DNA of 61,449 nt from Aerophototrophica crusticola. Lineage in GTDB: Bacteria; Pseudomonadota; Alphaproteobacteria; Azospirillales; Azospirillaceae. The DNA is taken from NCBI GenBank assembly GCA_001939945.1, contig MOEB01000019.1:1-61449 (forward strand), read 5' to 3'. Position 1 is the stretch's first letter; each line of letters starts with the position of its first letter. Under the pieces are notes generated by a model that saw nothing but the letters and a program-made list of their open reading frames with translations, was not told where the DNA came from and did not search any database. Below, one piece after another: positions 8,345 through 17,505 of this stretch. The position numbers were made by a program, and so were the translations under genes.

Positions 8345-10648
8345 CTAGCCGCACTTGCTGTAGCCGCAATTGGCGCAGAGGTCACAGCCCTCTTGCCGGA
8401 TCAGGCTGGGTTGGGCGCAGCGGGGGCATTGGGCCAGCCGGGGCTCGGTCAGGTCCGCGGCCATGCCTTCCCGCCGGGCGGGTTCCGCCGTCGGGGCCGG
8501 TCCCGTGTGGGGCTCCCCGTGCAGGAAGCCGATGTCCAGCAGGTGCCGCTCGATCACCTCGCCGATGGCGGCCAGCAGGGACGGGACATAGCGGCCGCCC
8601 ATCCATTGCCCGCCGCGGGGGTCGAACACGGCCTTCAGCTCATCCACCACGAAGCCCACGTCCCCGCCGCGCCGGAACACGGCCGAGACCATGCGGGTCA
8701 GGGCCACGGTCCAGGCGTAATGCTCCATGTTCTTGGAATTGATGAACACCTCGAACGGCCGCCGCCGGCCACCCTCCACCACGTCGTTGACGGTGATGTA
8801 CAGGGCGTGGTCGCTCTCCGGCCAGCGCAGCTTGTAGGTCTGGCCGGGCAGCACCTCCGGCCGGTCCAGGGGCTTGCCCGAGGCGTCGCAGGGCGTGGGC
8901 ACGGAAGGGGCCGCGTCCGCCGTGGCCGGTGCCGGCTTGTCCTTCTTTTCGTCCGCGGGCACTGACAGCACCGACCCCGTGACCGCGTTGGGGCGGTAGG
9001 TCGTGCAGCCCTTGCAGCCCAGCTCATAGGCTTGCAGGTACACGTCCTTGAAGGCCGCGAAGGGCAGGTCCTCCGGGCAGTTGATGGTCTTGGAGATGGA
9101 GCTGTCCACATATCTCTGCGCCGCGGCCTGCATAACCACATGCGCCCCGGGTGCCAAGTCCTGGGCGGTGACGAAGGCCTCCGTCAGCGGCGCATGCTCC
9201 CCGAAGGCTTGGCGGTACAGGCGGTAGGCATGGTCCTCCACCGTCTCCGTCCGGCGGCTGCCGTCGGGCATCAGCACCGCCCGGTCGAAGCGGAAGGCGA
9301 AGACCGGCTCGATCCCGCTGCTGATGTTGTCCGCGAACAGGGAGATGGTGCCCGTGGGCGCGATGGAGGTCAGCAAGGCGTTGCGGATGCCGTGCGCGGC
9401 GATGCGGTCGCGGATGTCCTGGGGCAGGGCCCGGACGTTGGGCCGGTCCAGGTAGGCGTCCCGGTCGAACAGGGGGAAGGCCCCCTTTTCCGCCGCCAGC
9501 TCTGCGGAGGTGCGGTAAGCGAGGTCCCGTACCGCCCGCAGCCATTGCTCCGTCAACTGCACCGCCCGCTCGGAGCCATAGCGCACGCCGCACAGGATCA
9601 GCGCGTCCGCCAGCCCCGTGACCCCCAGCCCGATGCGCCGCTTGTCGCGGGCTTCCCCTGCCTGTTCGGCCAAGGGGAACCGGCTGGTGTCCACCACATT
9701 GTCCATCATCCGCACGGCCAGCGGCACCACCCGGCCCAGCTCCTCCATGTCCAGCCGCGCCCGCGGCCCGAACGGCTCCCGCACCAGTGCCGCCAGGTTC
9801 ACCGACCCCAACAGGCAGGCGCCGTAGGGGGGCAGGGGCTGCTCGCCACACGGATTGGTAGCAGATATGTTCTCGCAATAGGCGAGGTTGTTCTGCTGGT
9901 TGATGCGGTCGATGAAGATGACGCCGGGCTCGGCGTAGTCGTAGGTGGCCCGCATGATGCGGTCCCACAGGTCGCGCGCCCGGACGGTGCGGTAGACTTG
10001 GCCGTCGAACACCAGGTCCCAGGGACGGTCGGACTGGACGGCCTGCATGAAGGCGTCGGTGACCAGGACCGACAGGTTGAACATGCGCAGGCGCCCGGGC
10101 TCCCGCTTGGCGTCGATGAAGGCCTCGATGTCCGGGTGGTCGCAGCGCAGGGTGGCCATCATGGCGCCGCGGCGGCTGCCGGCGGACATGATGGTGCGGC
10201 ACATGGCGTCCCACACGTCCATGAAGCTTGCGGGCCCGCTGGCGTCCGCGCCCACGCCGTGGACCAGGGCGCCCTTGGGCCGCAACGTGCTGAAGTCATA
10301 GCCGATGCCGCCGCCCTGCTGCATGGTCAGGGCGGCCTCCCGCAGGTGGCTGAAGATGCCGCCCATGTCGTCGGGGATGGTGCCCATGACGAAGCAGTTG
10401 AACAGGGTCACCGTGCGGCCGGTGCCGGCCCCGGCCAGGATGCGGCCGGCGGGGATGAACTTGAACCCCTCCAGCGCCTCGTAGAAGCGCCCCTCCCAGG
10501 CGCCCGGGTCCTTCTCCGGTGCCGCCAGGGCTTTTGCCACCCGGCGCCAGGTATCCTCCACCGTCCCGTCCAGCACGGTCCCGTCCGGCTGCCGCAGCCG
10601 GTACTTCATGTCCCAGATCTGGCGGGAGATGTTGGCGACGTCGGGCAT
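8345..10648 (-). CDS. nrdJ: Adenosylcobalamin-dependent class II ribonucleotide reductase
   Basis: A 767-residue class II reductase that makes deoxyribonucleotides using a 5'-deoxyadenosyl radical, independent of oxygen. The three active-site cysteines of the family can be placed: C85 (TLFNCFVMG), C267 in the finger loop NPCGEQPL and C278 (YGACLLGS). The 11-residue spacing of the last two equals that of the Thermotoga enzyme (322/333). The SAGSRRGAMM motif is present. The C-terminus carries a CPRC...CDLCANCGYSKCG tail, probably the thiol pair that re-reduces the active site. ATG at 10648 has GGAGG 7 nt upstream. The cofactor-making adenosyltransferase is encoded at 25.4-25.9 kb. No cobalamin riboswitch is evident upstream. 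Confidence 0.95.
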   Translation of the reverse strand: MPDVANISRQIWDMKYRLRQPDGTVLDGTVEDTWRRVAKALAAPEKDPGAWEGRFYEALEGFKFIPAGRILAGAGTGRTVTLFNCFVMGTIPDDMGGIFSHLREAALTMQQGGGIGYDFSTLRPKGALVHGVGADASGPASFMDVWDAMCRTIMSAGSRRGAMMATLRCDHPDIEAFIDAKREPGRLRMFNLSVLVTDAFMQAVQSDRPWDLVFDGQVYRTVRARDLWDRIMRATYDYAEPGVIFIDRINQQNNLAYCENISATNPCGEQPLPPYGACLLGSVNLAALVREPFGPRARLDMEELGRVVPLAVRMMDNVVDTSRFPLAEQAGEARDKRRIGLGVTGLADALILCGVRYGSERAVQLTEQWLRAVRDLAYRTSAELAAEKGAFPLFDRDAYLDRPNVRALPQDIRDRIAAHGIRNALLTSIAPTGTISLFADNISSGIEPVFAFRFDRAVLMPDGSRRTETVEDHAYRLYRQAFGEHAPLTEAFVTAQDLAPGAHVVMQAAAQRYVDSSISKTINCPEDLPFAAFKDVYLQAYELGCKGCTTYRPNAVTGSVLSVPADEKKDKPAPATADAAPSVPTPCDASGKPLDRPEVLPGQTYKLRWPESDHALYITVNDVVEGGRRRPFEVFINSKNMEHYAWTVALTRMVSAVFRRGGDVGFVVDELKAVFDPRGGQWMGGRYVPSLLAAIGEVIERHLLDIGFLHGEPHTGPAPTAEPARREGMAADLTEPRLAQCPRCAQPSLIRQEGCDLCANCGYSKCG

Positions 10649-10730
10649 GCGCGGGCCTCCGGTGGGCGGGTCGCATGCCTCAACAGTAGGGCGGGCCAAT
10701 CAGCCGATCAAGCGGATGTTCGCGGGATGT

Positions 10731-11495
10731 TCACGCCACCAGCCCGGGATGCGCCGTGTGGGGGTTCACGGTCACCGGGCCGCCCACCTGGGTGACCAGC
10801 CGGTCGGTGGCGTCCTCCAGCCGGGCCTCCAGCTCGAACAGGGCGGTTTCCTTAGGAAGGCCCGGGGGAATGGGGGGCAGGAACTCGATGGTGATAGTGC
10901 CGGGCCGCTTGATGAAGGTGCGGCGGCCCCAGAACATGCCCGAGTTCAGCGCCATGGGCACCAGGGGCAGGCCCAGCTCCTGGTACAGGATGCCGATGCC
11001 CACCTTGTAGGGCTTGTAGACCCCTGGTGCCACGCGGGTGCCCTGGGGGAAGATCACGATCTCCCGCCCCTGTTCCTTCATGCGCCTCGCGCCTGCCAGC
11101 AGGCTGGCGATGGCCGCGCCGCGCTTGCCCCGGTTCACGGGGATCATCTCCGCCTTCGCCGCGTACCAGCCCCACAGGGGCAGCCACAGCAGCTCCCGCT
11201 TCAGCACGATAGCCGGGTCTTCGAAGATCAGGTGGAGCTTCATCGTTTCCCACATGGACTGGTGCTTGGCCCCGATCAGGACCGGCCCGTCCTTGGGCAG
11301 GTGCTCCAGCCCCTTGACCTCGTAACGCAGGCCCAACACCACGCGCTCGATCAGGCACAGGGTGCGCATGTACCAGCGCACCACCTCGACCATGCCCTTG
11401 CGCGGCAGGAACAGCATCCAGAACAGGGCGAAGCAGCAGAACAGCGTCCAGCCGAAGAAAACGACGTTGAACAGCAGGGAACGGAAGGCGAGCAT
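10731..11495 (-). CDS. plsC: 1-acyl-sn-glycerol-3-phosphate acyltransferase
   Basis: A 254-residue membrane-associated acyltransferase that adds the second acyl chain in phosphatidic acid synthesis. It has an N-terminal membrane helix (LLFNVVFFGWTLFCCFALFW, about 7-26), block I KHQSMWET (H78-x4-E83; the family usually has Asp where this has Glu) and block III FPQGTRVAPG (149-158). A PVNRGKRG segment gives block II. In many alphaproteobacteria plsC lies near ftsEX and ydcF, as here, though a small gene on the other strand intervenes. Confidence 0.9.
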   Translation of the reverse strand: MLAFRSLLFNVVFFGWTLFCCFALFWMLFLPRKGMVEVVRWYMRTLCLIERVVLGLRYEVKGLEHLPKDGPVLIGAKHQSMWETMKLHLIFEDPAIVLKRELLWLPLWGWYAAKAEMIPVNRGKRGAAIASLLAGARRMKEQGREIVIFPQGTRVAPGVYKPYKVGIGILYQELGLPLVPMALNSGMFWGRRTFIKRPGTITIEFLPPIPPGLPKETALFELEARLEDATDRLVTQVGGPVTVNPHTAHPGLVA

Positions 11496-11631
11496 TGGCG
11501 CGGGGCTCGGCTGGGAAGGTCTGCCCGGTTCAATAGCCCCGGCCCGCCCCCCTGTCCAGGCAGGCCGGGAACCGCCGGGGCCCCTGGGCGGTTGCTGCTG
11601 CGATGGCGCCACAGCCGACAGGAGAGAGCGG

Positions 11632-11880
11632 ATGACCAACCAGGCCCCCCAGAAGCCCGGCCCCGGCGGGATGGTGAACGACGACAAGGACCCCACCCAG
11701 CGCATGCCCTCGGGCTCCTCGGACGGGGACCCGGAGGCGCGGGCCATCCTGGACCAGCAGCACACCGGCAACCACCAGAAGCCCAATGACGAGAGCGCCG
11801 ACAAGCGCGGCGGCACCCGCGCGGGGGCGGAGAACGTGGAACCGAAGGACGCGCCGCAGAAGGACCGTGAGACGGGCTGA
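11632..11880 (+). CDS. Small hydrophilic, probably disordered protein
   Basis: An 82-residue protein, MTNQAPQKPGPGGMVNDDKD onward, made almost entirely of polar, charged, Gly and Pro residues, with no hydrophobic core, signal peptide or membrane segment. I do not recognise a family. The composition is that of small intrinsically disordered stress-type proteins and is similar to the genes at 59.1 and 59.5 kb. ATG at 11632 has GGAGAG about 5 nt upstream, which supports translation. It is divergent from plsC and convergent with ydcF. Confidence 0.6.
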   Translation: MTNQAPQKPGPGGMVNDDKDPTQRMPSGSSDGDPEARAILDQQHTGNHQKPNDESADKRGGTRAGAENVEPKDAPQKDRETG

Positions 11881-11952
11881 CAGGGCCTTCCACGCGCCCC
11901 CAGGCGCCTCTACCCGGGGGCCGGGGCCGTTTCCGGCTGCCCGGGAACTGCC

Positions 11953-12606
11953 CTAAACCCCACCACCCGCGGCCGGGGGACGGGTCAGGGTGGCGCGCAG
12001 GTAGGCGAGGAGGAACTTGTTGTACTCGCCCACCACCAATTCGGCCGTGCCGGGCCAGTTCCACCAGCGCTCCAGCCGCACCCGCGGCGGCACGACAGGG
12101 TGGGGGACGACCTCCACGTCGGGCAGGGCGCGCCGGAACTCCACCAGGCTGCGGGGCATGTGGTAGTTGGCGGTGACAAGGCGCAGGGACCGATATCCCT
12201 CCGCCCGGACCCAACGGGCCGTTTCCACCGCGTTGCCCTCCGTGTCGTCGGCCTCATAGCCCAGCACGACGCAGCACTCCAGATCCTCCCCCTGGCGGGC
12301 GCGGTCCAGCAGCTCCCGCACCTCCACCCCGCGGTAGACGCCGCTGATGAACAGCTTCTTGGCCCGCCCGTCCCGCAGCAGGGCGAAGCCCACGCCCAGC
12401 CGCTCGCTGCCGCCGGTCAGCACGACGATAGCGTCGGTGGTCACCCCGTCCGCCGGCGGGTTGCGGGGGAGGGAGGCGACGAAGACGAACAGCCCGGCCA
12501 GCCAGACGCCCACGATGGCGGCCAGCACAGCCAGGGTCCGCCGGGTGGCGATCCGCACCCGGCGCACGGCCAATCGCAGCCGCACGGCGGATGGGGTGGG
12601 GCTCAT
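11953..12606 (-). CDS. YdcF/DUF218 family membrane-anchored protein
   Basis: A 217-residue protein with one N-terminal transmembrane helix (LAVLAAIVGVWLAGLFVFVA, about 25-44) and a DUF218 domain: AIVVLTGGSERL, AKKLFISGVYRGV, EGNAVETARWV and LRLVTANYHMPRS. The family includes SanA/ElyC-type envelope proteins and YdcF; the domain may bind nucleotide-like ligands, but no reaction is firmly known. The ATG overlaps the ftsX stop codon as ATGA, so it is translationally coupled to ftsX and likely acts at the envelope. Confidence 0.85.
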   Translation of the reverse strand: MSPTPSAVRLRLAVRRVRIATRRTLAVLAAIVGVWLAGLFVFVASLPRNPPADGVTTDAIVVLTGGSERLGVGFALLRDGRAKKLFISGVYRGVEVRELLDRARQGEDLECCVVLGYEADDTEGNAVETARWVRAEGYRSLRLVTANYHMPRSLVEFRRALPDVEVVPHPVVPPRVRLERWWNWPGTAELVVGEYNKFLLAYLRATLTRPPAAGGGV

Positions 12607-13484
12607 GGCAGCTTCCCCAGGGCGCGCATCACGGTCACCCGCGCCGCCAGGGCCGCCAGCACGCAGGCCACCGCCGGCACCGCCAGCAGCAGGGCCAGTT
12701 GCGGCGGGCTCAGCGTCACCTCCGGCAGTAGGGCCGCGTCCAGGTTCCGGCCGGCCCGTGCCAAGCCGAACAGGGTCAGCAGCGCCAAGCCCAGGCCCAC
12801 GCCGCCGCCGAACAGGGTCAGGCGCAGCACGTGGCGCTGGAATTGGGCGGCCACATAGCCGTCGGACGCGCCGATGACGTGCAGCAGCTCCACCTCCGAC
12901 CGGTGCACCGCGAAACCCGCCGCGGCGGCATAGATGACGGTGGCCACCGCCGCCCCGCCCACCAGCCCGATGATGGCCACGGCCAGGGCCTGCACGGCCG
13001 TGGCCAGCCGGCGCAGGTCCGCCAGCCAGCGGGCCGGGTCTTCCAGCACCGCGCCGGGGACGGCTGCCTCCACCCGCTTCTTCAGGGCATCCACGTCGGC
13101 ACCGGGGGCAAGCCGGACATCCACCAGGGCAGGCAGGGGCAGCTCCGCCACCAGGGCACCCTGGCCCAGCCAGGGCTCCACCAGCCGGGTCGCGTCCTCC
13201 TTGGGCAGGGTCTTGGCGTCCACCACCTCGGCCGAGCCGGACAGCACGCCCAGCACCTGCTGCACCCGCCGGTCCAGCCCGCCCTTGTCGCCGGCGGGCG
13301 GGCTGACCTGGATGGTGACGCTGCCGGACAGGCCCGCGTCCCACCGCCGCGCCAAGTCGGACAGCACCAGGGCCGCCGCCAGGGCCAGGGCGGCCAGATA
13401 GACCATCAGCGCGATCATCCAGGGCAGGAAGCGCCCGGTGGCGTCCCGCCGCAGGGGGATGTCGAACTGGCCGCGTCGGCTCAT
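12603..13484 (-). CDS. ftsX: Cell division permease-like protein FtsX
   Basis: A 293-residue FtsX with the expected layout: N-terminal TM helix (WMIALMVYLAALALAAALVL, about 22-41), an extracellular domain (about 45-165) and three further TM helices (about 168-188, 220-240, 260-285). FtsX normally pairs with the ATPase FtsE to activate cell-wall hydrolases at the septum. It is followed by ydcF with a 4-bp overlap. The usual upstream partner ftsE is absent: the 245 bp upstream hold no Walker-type ORF, and the next gene is a divergent zinc-ribbon gene. Confidence 0.9.
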   Translation of the reverse strand: MSRRGQFDIPLRRDATGRFLPWMIALMVYLAALALAAALVLSDLARRWDAGLSGSVTIQVSPPAGDKGGLDRRVQQVLGVLSGSAEVVDAKTLPKEDATRLVEPWLGQGALVAELPLPALVDVRLAPGADVDALKKRVEAAVPGAVLEDPARWLADLRRLATAVQALAVAIIGLVGGAAVATVIYAAAAGFAVHRSEVELLHVIGASDGYVAAQFQRHVLRLTLFGGGVGLGLALLTLFGLARAGRNLDAALLPEVTLSPPQLALLLAVPAVACVLAALAARVTVMRALGKLP

Positions 13485-13729
13485 GGCGTGGGGGTCGGGG
13501 GTTCCGGCATGGTCAAGAATGGGGGCGCCGTCCCGTCCGGGGCACCCCGCCTACTGATGGCACGGCGGCCCGGCCCCCGCAAGCCCGCCCCTTGTTTGTC
13601 CCCCGTGGGGATGCTTCCCCCATGACCTTACGGGGGCATGGCTTGCGTTCCGTGGGGGGGCTTCCTATAAGGGTTGGGGCGTACCCCTTTCACGCCACCC
13701 GCTGAAACCCCCGCCGGTCCCGTGGCCCG

Positions 13730-14590
13730 ATGATCCTTACCTGCCCGTCGTGCACCAAACGCTTCCTGCTCGACGCGGCGCTGCTGGGCACCGGACGCCG
13801 GGTCAAGTGCGGCAACTGCGGCCATGTCTGGCACCAGGACCCGCCGCCGAAGCAGGCTGCCCAGGCCAAGCCTGCCCAGGCCCGGCCCGCCGCAGCGCCC
13901 AAGCCGGCGCCTGCCCCCGCCCTGGCCTTCGCCGACGGCCCGGCGGACCTGCCGCCCCCACCGGAACCGAAGCCCGACCGGATGGACCCGCCGTCCGTCA
14001 GCTTTGCCGACCTGCTGGCCGACGGCGACCCGGATGAGTTGCCGCCCCCGCCGCGGGACCCGGAACCGCCCATGCCGGGCATGCGGACCTTCCGCGGTAA
14101 GGGCAAGACCACCCTGCCCGCCCTGCCGGGGGAGGCGAGGAAGCGTCGCGGCGCTTGGCTGCGCTGGGGCGGCCTGGGCGCCGCCGTGGCCGCGCTGGTG
14201 GCCGGCGTGGTGCTGGCCCGCGACCCCATCCTGGCCCTCTGGCCACCCGCCTTCGCCTTGTATGAGGCGGTCGGGCTGGCGGAACTGCCGGGTACCGGTT
14301 TGAGCGACCCCACGGCCAAGGCGAAGATCGAGGCGCGGGACGTGGAGGGGACCTCCATCCTGTTCGTCAGCGGGGAGATCGCGAACACCAGCGGCGGCCA
14401 GCGCCCCGTGCCCGACGTGATGGCCACCGCCTATGGCGAGGACGGCAAGAAGCTGTTCAGCTGGCGCATCGTCCCCGCCGCCCGCCGCCTGTTCCCCAAC
14501 CAGACCACCAGCTTCGAATCCCGCATGCCCGAGAAGGGCACCGCCGCCAAGACTATCGGCTTCGCCTATGTGGCGCCGGAGGGAAAGTAG
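13730..14590 (+). CDS. MJ0042-type zinc-ribbon / DUF3426 protein
   Basis: A 286-residue protein with an N-terminal zinc ribbon (CPSC at 5-8, CGNC at 27-30), a long Pro/Ala-rich linker (about 38-120), one transmembrane helix (GGLGAAVAALVAGVVLA, about 146-163) and a C-terminal DUF3426 beta-rich domain (SGEIANTSGGQRPVPDVMAT, FSWRIVPAARRLFPNQTTSF). This architecture is common beside ftsEX in alphaproteobacteria; function unknown. Its stop codon TAG is formed by the first bases of the REP-like repeat GTAGGTCGG, so the final residues may have been reset by insertion of that element. Confidence 0.85.
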   Translation: MILTCPSCTKRFLLDAALLGTGRRVKCGNCGHVWHQDPPPKQAAQAKPAQARPAAAPKPAPAPALAFADGPADLPPPPEPKPDRMDPPSVSFADLLADGDPDELPPPPRDPEPPMPGMRTFRGKGKTTLPALPGEARKRRGAWLRWGGLGAAVAALVAGVVLARDPILALWPPAFALYEAVGLAELPGTGLSDPTAKAKIEARDVEGTSILFVSGEIANTSGGQRPVPDVMATAYGEDGKKLFSWRIVPAARRLFPNQTTSFESRMPEKGTAAKTIGFAYVAPEGK

Positions 14591-14708
14591 GTCGGATTAG
14601 CGGCGAAGCCGCGTAATCCGACAATCCTCGCCGACAGGCGGGTTTCCGCGGCAATCTCGCCTTCAGCCGTCGGATTACGCGCCCTTGCGGGCGCTAATCC
14701 GACCTACG
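14587..14708. repeat. REP-like GTAGGTCGG repeat, paired inverted copies
   Basis: Two hairpins in opposite orientation. The first is GTAGGTCGGATTAGCGGC closing with GCCGCGTAATCCGAC (14587-14620); the second is GTCGGATTACGCGCCC closing with GGGCGCTAATCCGACCTAC (about 14669-14707). They fill the gap between the convergent zinc-ribbon and DUF4175 genes and overlap the former's stop codon. The layout (GTAGGTCGGATTAGCG...CGTAATCCGAC) is typical of REP elements mobilised by REP-associated tyrosine transposases; no such transposase is in the window. Confidence 0.85.
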
Positions 14709-14727
14709 ATGGGCCGGTCGGCTTGCC

Positions 14728-17439
14728 TTACCGGCTGAACCGGTCCAGCAGGCGCTGGATGTAGTCGCGCTCGATCTTGGGGCGGCTGGGGTCGCCGGCG
14801 CGGCGGCGCAGCTCGTCCAGGATTTCGCGGGTGCGCTGGATGTCGGCCTGTTCCGGGATCTTCACGTCGTCGGTGTTGAAGCTGCCGCTGCCGGGCAGGG
14901 GACGGCCCAATGGGTCGCGGCCGGGCTGCTGGCCCGCCTGCCGGCGCTGGCCGCCACCGCCCTGGCCCTGCTGGGCCTGCATCTGCTGCTGCATGGACTG
15001 CATGCCCTGCTGCAACTGGTCCAGGGCCTGGGCCTGGGGCTGCACCGCCTGGCCGGGGGCGCCCTGTTGCAGGGCCTGCTCCGCATCCCGCATGGACCGT
15101 TCCGCCCGGCCCAAGGGGCGGGGGATTTCCCCGCCCATCTCCCCGAACTGGCGCATCAACTCACCCAACTGGCGGCGCAGGTCCTCCTGCCGCTGGGCCA
15201 TGCCGCCCTGGCCGTTCTGGCCCGGCATCTGTCCCTGCTGCTGCCCTTGCTGTCCCTGCTGCTGGCCGCGCTGGCCCTGCTGCTGCTGGCGTTGGCCCTG
15301 GGTGCCCTGGGTGGGGTCCTGTGGGCCGGTCACCTGGGGCTGACGCCCCTGGCGGTTGGGGGACTGGCCCTGCTGGCCCTGGGGGGGCTGCATGAACTCC
15401 TGGCCCTGGGGCATGCCCTCCCCGTCCTGGGACTCGCGGAAGGTCTCGTCCATCAGTTGCTGCTGCTGCTGGGCCAGGCCCTGCAGGTTCTCCATCATTT
15501 CCTGCATCTGCTGGCCCTGCTGGGCCTGCTCCGCCGTCTGCGGCTGGCCGTTGCGCAGGTTCTCCATCATCTGCTGGAGTTGGGACAGCATCTGGCGGGC
15601 GGCGTCGCGGCTGCCGTTCTGGGCCATCTGCCGCATCTGCTCCATCATCCGCTGCAAGTCCTGGCGGTCCAGGGTCTGGGCGTTGGGGTCGGCCTGGGGC
15701 GGCTGCTGGCCATCCTGCATGGCCTGCCGCATCTGCTCCTCCATGGCGTCGAGGAACTGCTGCATGGCCTGCTCCAGCTCCTGCATCAGCTGGTTCAGCT
15801 CCTCCTCGCTGGCGTTGCGGTCCAGGGCTTCCATCAGCTTCTGCTGGGCGTCACGCATGGCCCGCTCGGCCAGGGACAGGTTGCCGTCCTCGATGCGCAG
15901 GGCCGTGTCCCAGAGCTGCTTCTGCATGTCCGGCAGGTCCAGGGGCACCGCCACGTCCGCCAGACGGCGGGCGGCGCTGCGCAGGGACAGGAACACGGCC
16001 GTGTCGCCGCCGAAACGGTCGGGGCGCAGGGACAGCTCGTCCAGGATGTTGCCCACCGCCGGCCGCGCCGCCTCCCCCTCCAGGGTCAGGCGCTTGCGCT
16101 CGTTGATCACGGCGCGGGCGACGGGATGGCGGAATGCCCGCTCCGGCAGGACCATGCGCTGGTCCGCGCTCTTGCCCACCTGCCCGGCCCCGTCCAGCGC
16201 CTCCAGCCGCACCACCACGGGCAGGCCGGCCCAGGGGTGGGGGGTCAGGTCGTGGAAGCCGGTGGCGTTGGCCTCCTTCGGGTTGCGGCCCGGCAGGGGC
16301 AGCGGCAGGACGACGGGGTCCTTGCCCAGGGACGGGGGCAGGGCCTCCCCATGGACCGGGTCCAGGCCGATGACGGCGTTCACCTTCGTCAGGCCATAGT
16401 CGTCCGCGGCAGAATAGTTGAACTGCACCGCCTGCCGCTCCGTCGGGGCGGGCGGGTTGCGGAAGGTGATGCCGGGGGCAAGGTCGGGCACCACCTGGAT
16501 GGGCCAGGCGCCAACCTCCCGCCCGTTCTGGGTGATGGCGACCCGGTCGCCCGAGGTGATGGGGTGGCTGACCTGCCAGCCGCCGCCGGACACGGGCTCG
16601 AACGGCACCTCCGCCCCGTTGGCGGCCAGCACCGGCACCTTGGTCCCGCCGCTGACCCGGGCCAGCAGCACGCTGTTCACGGGCACGGGCACTGCCTTGG
16701 GTTCCGCGGGCTCCGCCGAGTTGGCCGCGGCGGCCTGCTGCGGCTGCGCCCCGGGGCCGGCACCCTGGACACGGGTCAGGAAGATGGGGGGCTGGCCGGT
16801 ATAGTCCGGCGGGGTCAGCCAGGCATCCGCCTGCACCGCCACCCCCACCCCGCCGAAGCCGATGCCCGGCACCAGGGCCGCACCCAGGCGGCCCGACAGG
16901 TCACCCCAGGACAGGCTGGCGCCCACCACCAGCAACAGGCCCACCGCGGCGCGCAGGGCCCAGGGGTCCCGGGCCGCCAGGTTGGGATGGGGGCTGTTGA
17001 CGCGCAGGGCCTTGGCCTGCTGCCGCGCCCGCTCCTGCGCCGCCCGCCACAGGGCGTGGGACAGGGGGTCGCCGGCGCCGCCGGCCAGACCGTCCTTCAA
17101 CTGCACCAGGGGCCGGTGCTTCAGGGCACTGTCCCGCTCCACCCGTCGGCGCGCTTCCTCCACCGTCGGCCAGCGGTAAGGGCGCAGGTTCTTCCAACCC
17201 AGGTACCCGATGGCCCCAATGAACCCCAGCAGCAGGACCAGGTGCAGCCAGGGCGGCAGGGCGGTGAAGAAGCCCATCCAGGCCAGCGCCAGGAACAGCC
17301 CCGCCACCCCCGCCGGGGGCCAGAGGGCCGGCCACAGCCGTTCCCAACCCAACGCGACCCGGGCGAGGGACAGGGGCCCCGACGGCTCAGGTCCAGCGGG
17401 GGCCTTGCGGCGGCGGGGCAGTCCCAGTCGGCTCAGCAT
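14728..17439 (-). CDS. DUF4175 / TIGR02302 family large membrane protein
   Basis: A 903-residue protein. N-terminal TM helices: about 40-60 (LWPPAGVAGLFLALAWMGFF), 63-82 (PPWLHLVLLLGFIGAIGYLG) and 160-180 (LRAAVGLLLVVGASLSWG). A periplasmic-type region follows with AWLTPPDYTGQPPIFLTRVQG and a C-terminal third extremely rich in Gln and Met (about 540-830), then a conserved end EQADIQRTREILDELRRRAGD. This matches the alphaproteobacterial DUF4175 family found next to lysA and argH. The Q-rich segment is low complexity but in frame and coding. Function unknown; an envelope role is inference. Confidence 0.9.
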   Translation of the reverse strand: MLSRLGLPRRRKAPAGPEPSGPLSLARVALGWERLWPALWPPAGVAGLFLALAWMGFFTALPPWLHLVLLLGFIGAIGYLGWKNLRPYRWPTVEEARRRVERDSALKHRPLVQLKDGLAGGAGDPLSHALWRAAQERARQQAKALRVNSPHPNLAARDPWALRAAVGLLLVVGASLSWGDLSGRLGAALVPGIGFGGVGVAVQADAWLTPPDYTGQPPIFLTRVQGAGPGAQPQQAAAANSAEPAEPKAVPVPVNSVLLARVSGGTKVPVLAANGAEVPFEPVSGGGWQVSHPITSGDRVAITQNGREVGAWPIQVVPDLAPGITFRNPPAPTERQAVQFNYSAADDYGLTKVNAVIGLDPVHGEALPPSLGKDPVVLPLPLPGRNPKEANATGFHDLTPHPWAGLPVVVRLEALDGAGQVGKSADQRMVLPERAFRHPVARAVINERKRLTLEGEAARPAVGNILDELSLRPDRFGGDTAVFLSLRSAARRLADVAVPLDLPDMQKQLWDTALRIEDGNLSLAERAMRDAQQKLMEALDRNASEEELNQLMQELEQAMQQFLDAMEEQMRQAMQDGQQPPQADPNAQTLDRQDLQRMMEQMRQMAQNGSRDAARQMLSQLQQMMENLRNGQPQTAEQAQQGQQMQEMMENLQGLAQQQQQLMDETFRESQDGEGMPQGQEFMQPPQGQQGQSPNRQGRQPQVTGPQDPTQGTQGQRQQQQGQRGQQQGQQGQQQGQMPGQNGQGGMAQRQEDLRRQLGELMRQFGEMGGEIPRPLGRAERSMRDAEQALQQGAPGQAVQPQAQALDQLQQGMQSMQQQMQAQQGQGGGGQRRQAGQQPGRDPLGRPLPGSGSFNTDDVKIPEQADIQRTREILDELRRRAGDPSRPKIERDYIQRLLDRFSR

Positions 17440-17505
17440 GTCCTTGTCGCCTTCAAAGCATCGCCTTGGCTTCAGCGGGCGTCGGGTTGCCTGAGCCTAA
17501 CGCGC

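Noticed and set aside
10649-10730. Cobalamin riboswitch upstream of nrdJ
   Set aside because: The gap to plsC is only 82 bp and lacks the B12-box sequence; there is no room for the conserved fold.
11953-13344. A 463-residue protein covering ydcF and ftsX in one frame
   Set aside because: The upstream part is a frame shadow of ftsX; the ATG at 12606 overlapping the ftsX stop gives the correct YdcF N-terminus.
14980-15600. Tandem DNA repeat (CTG/CAG-rich) region
   Set aside because: It is the in-frame Gln/Met-rich segment of the DUF4175 protein; low complexity comes from the protein sequence, not from a DNA repeat unit.
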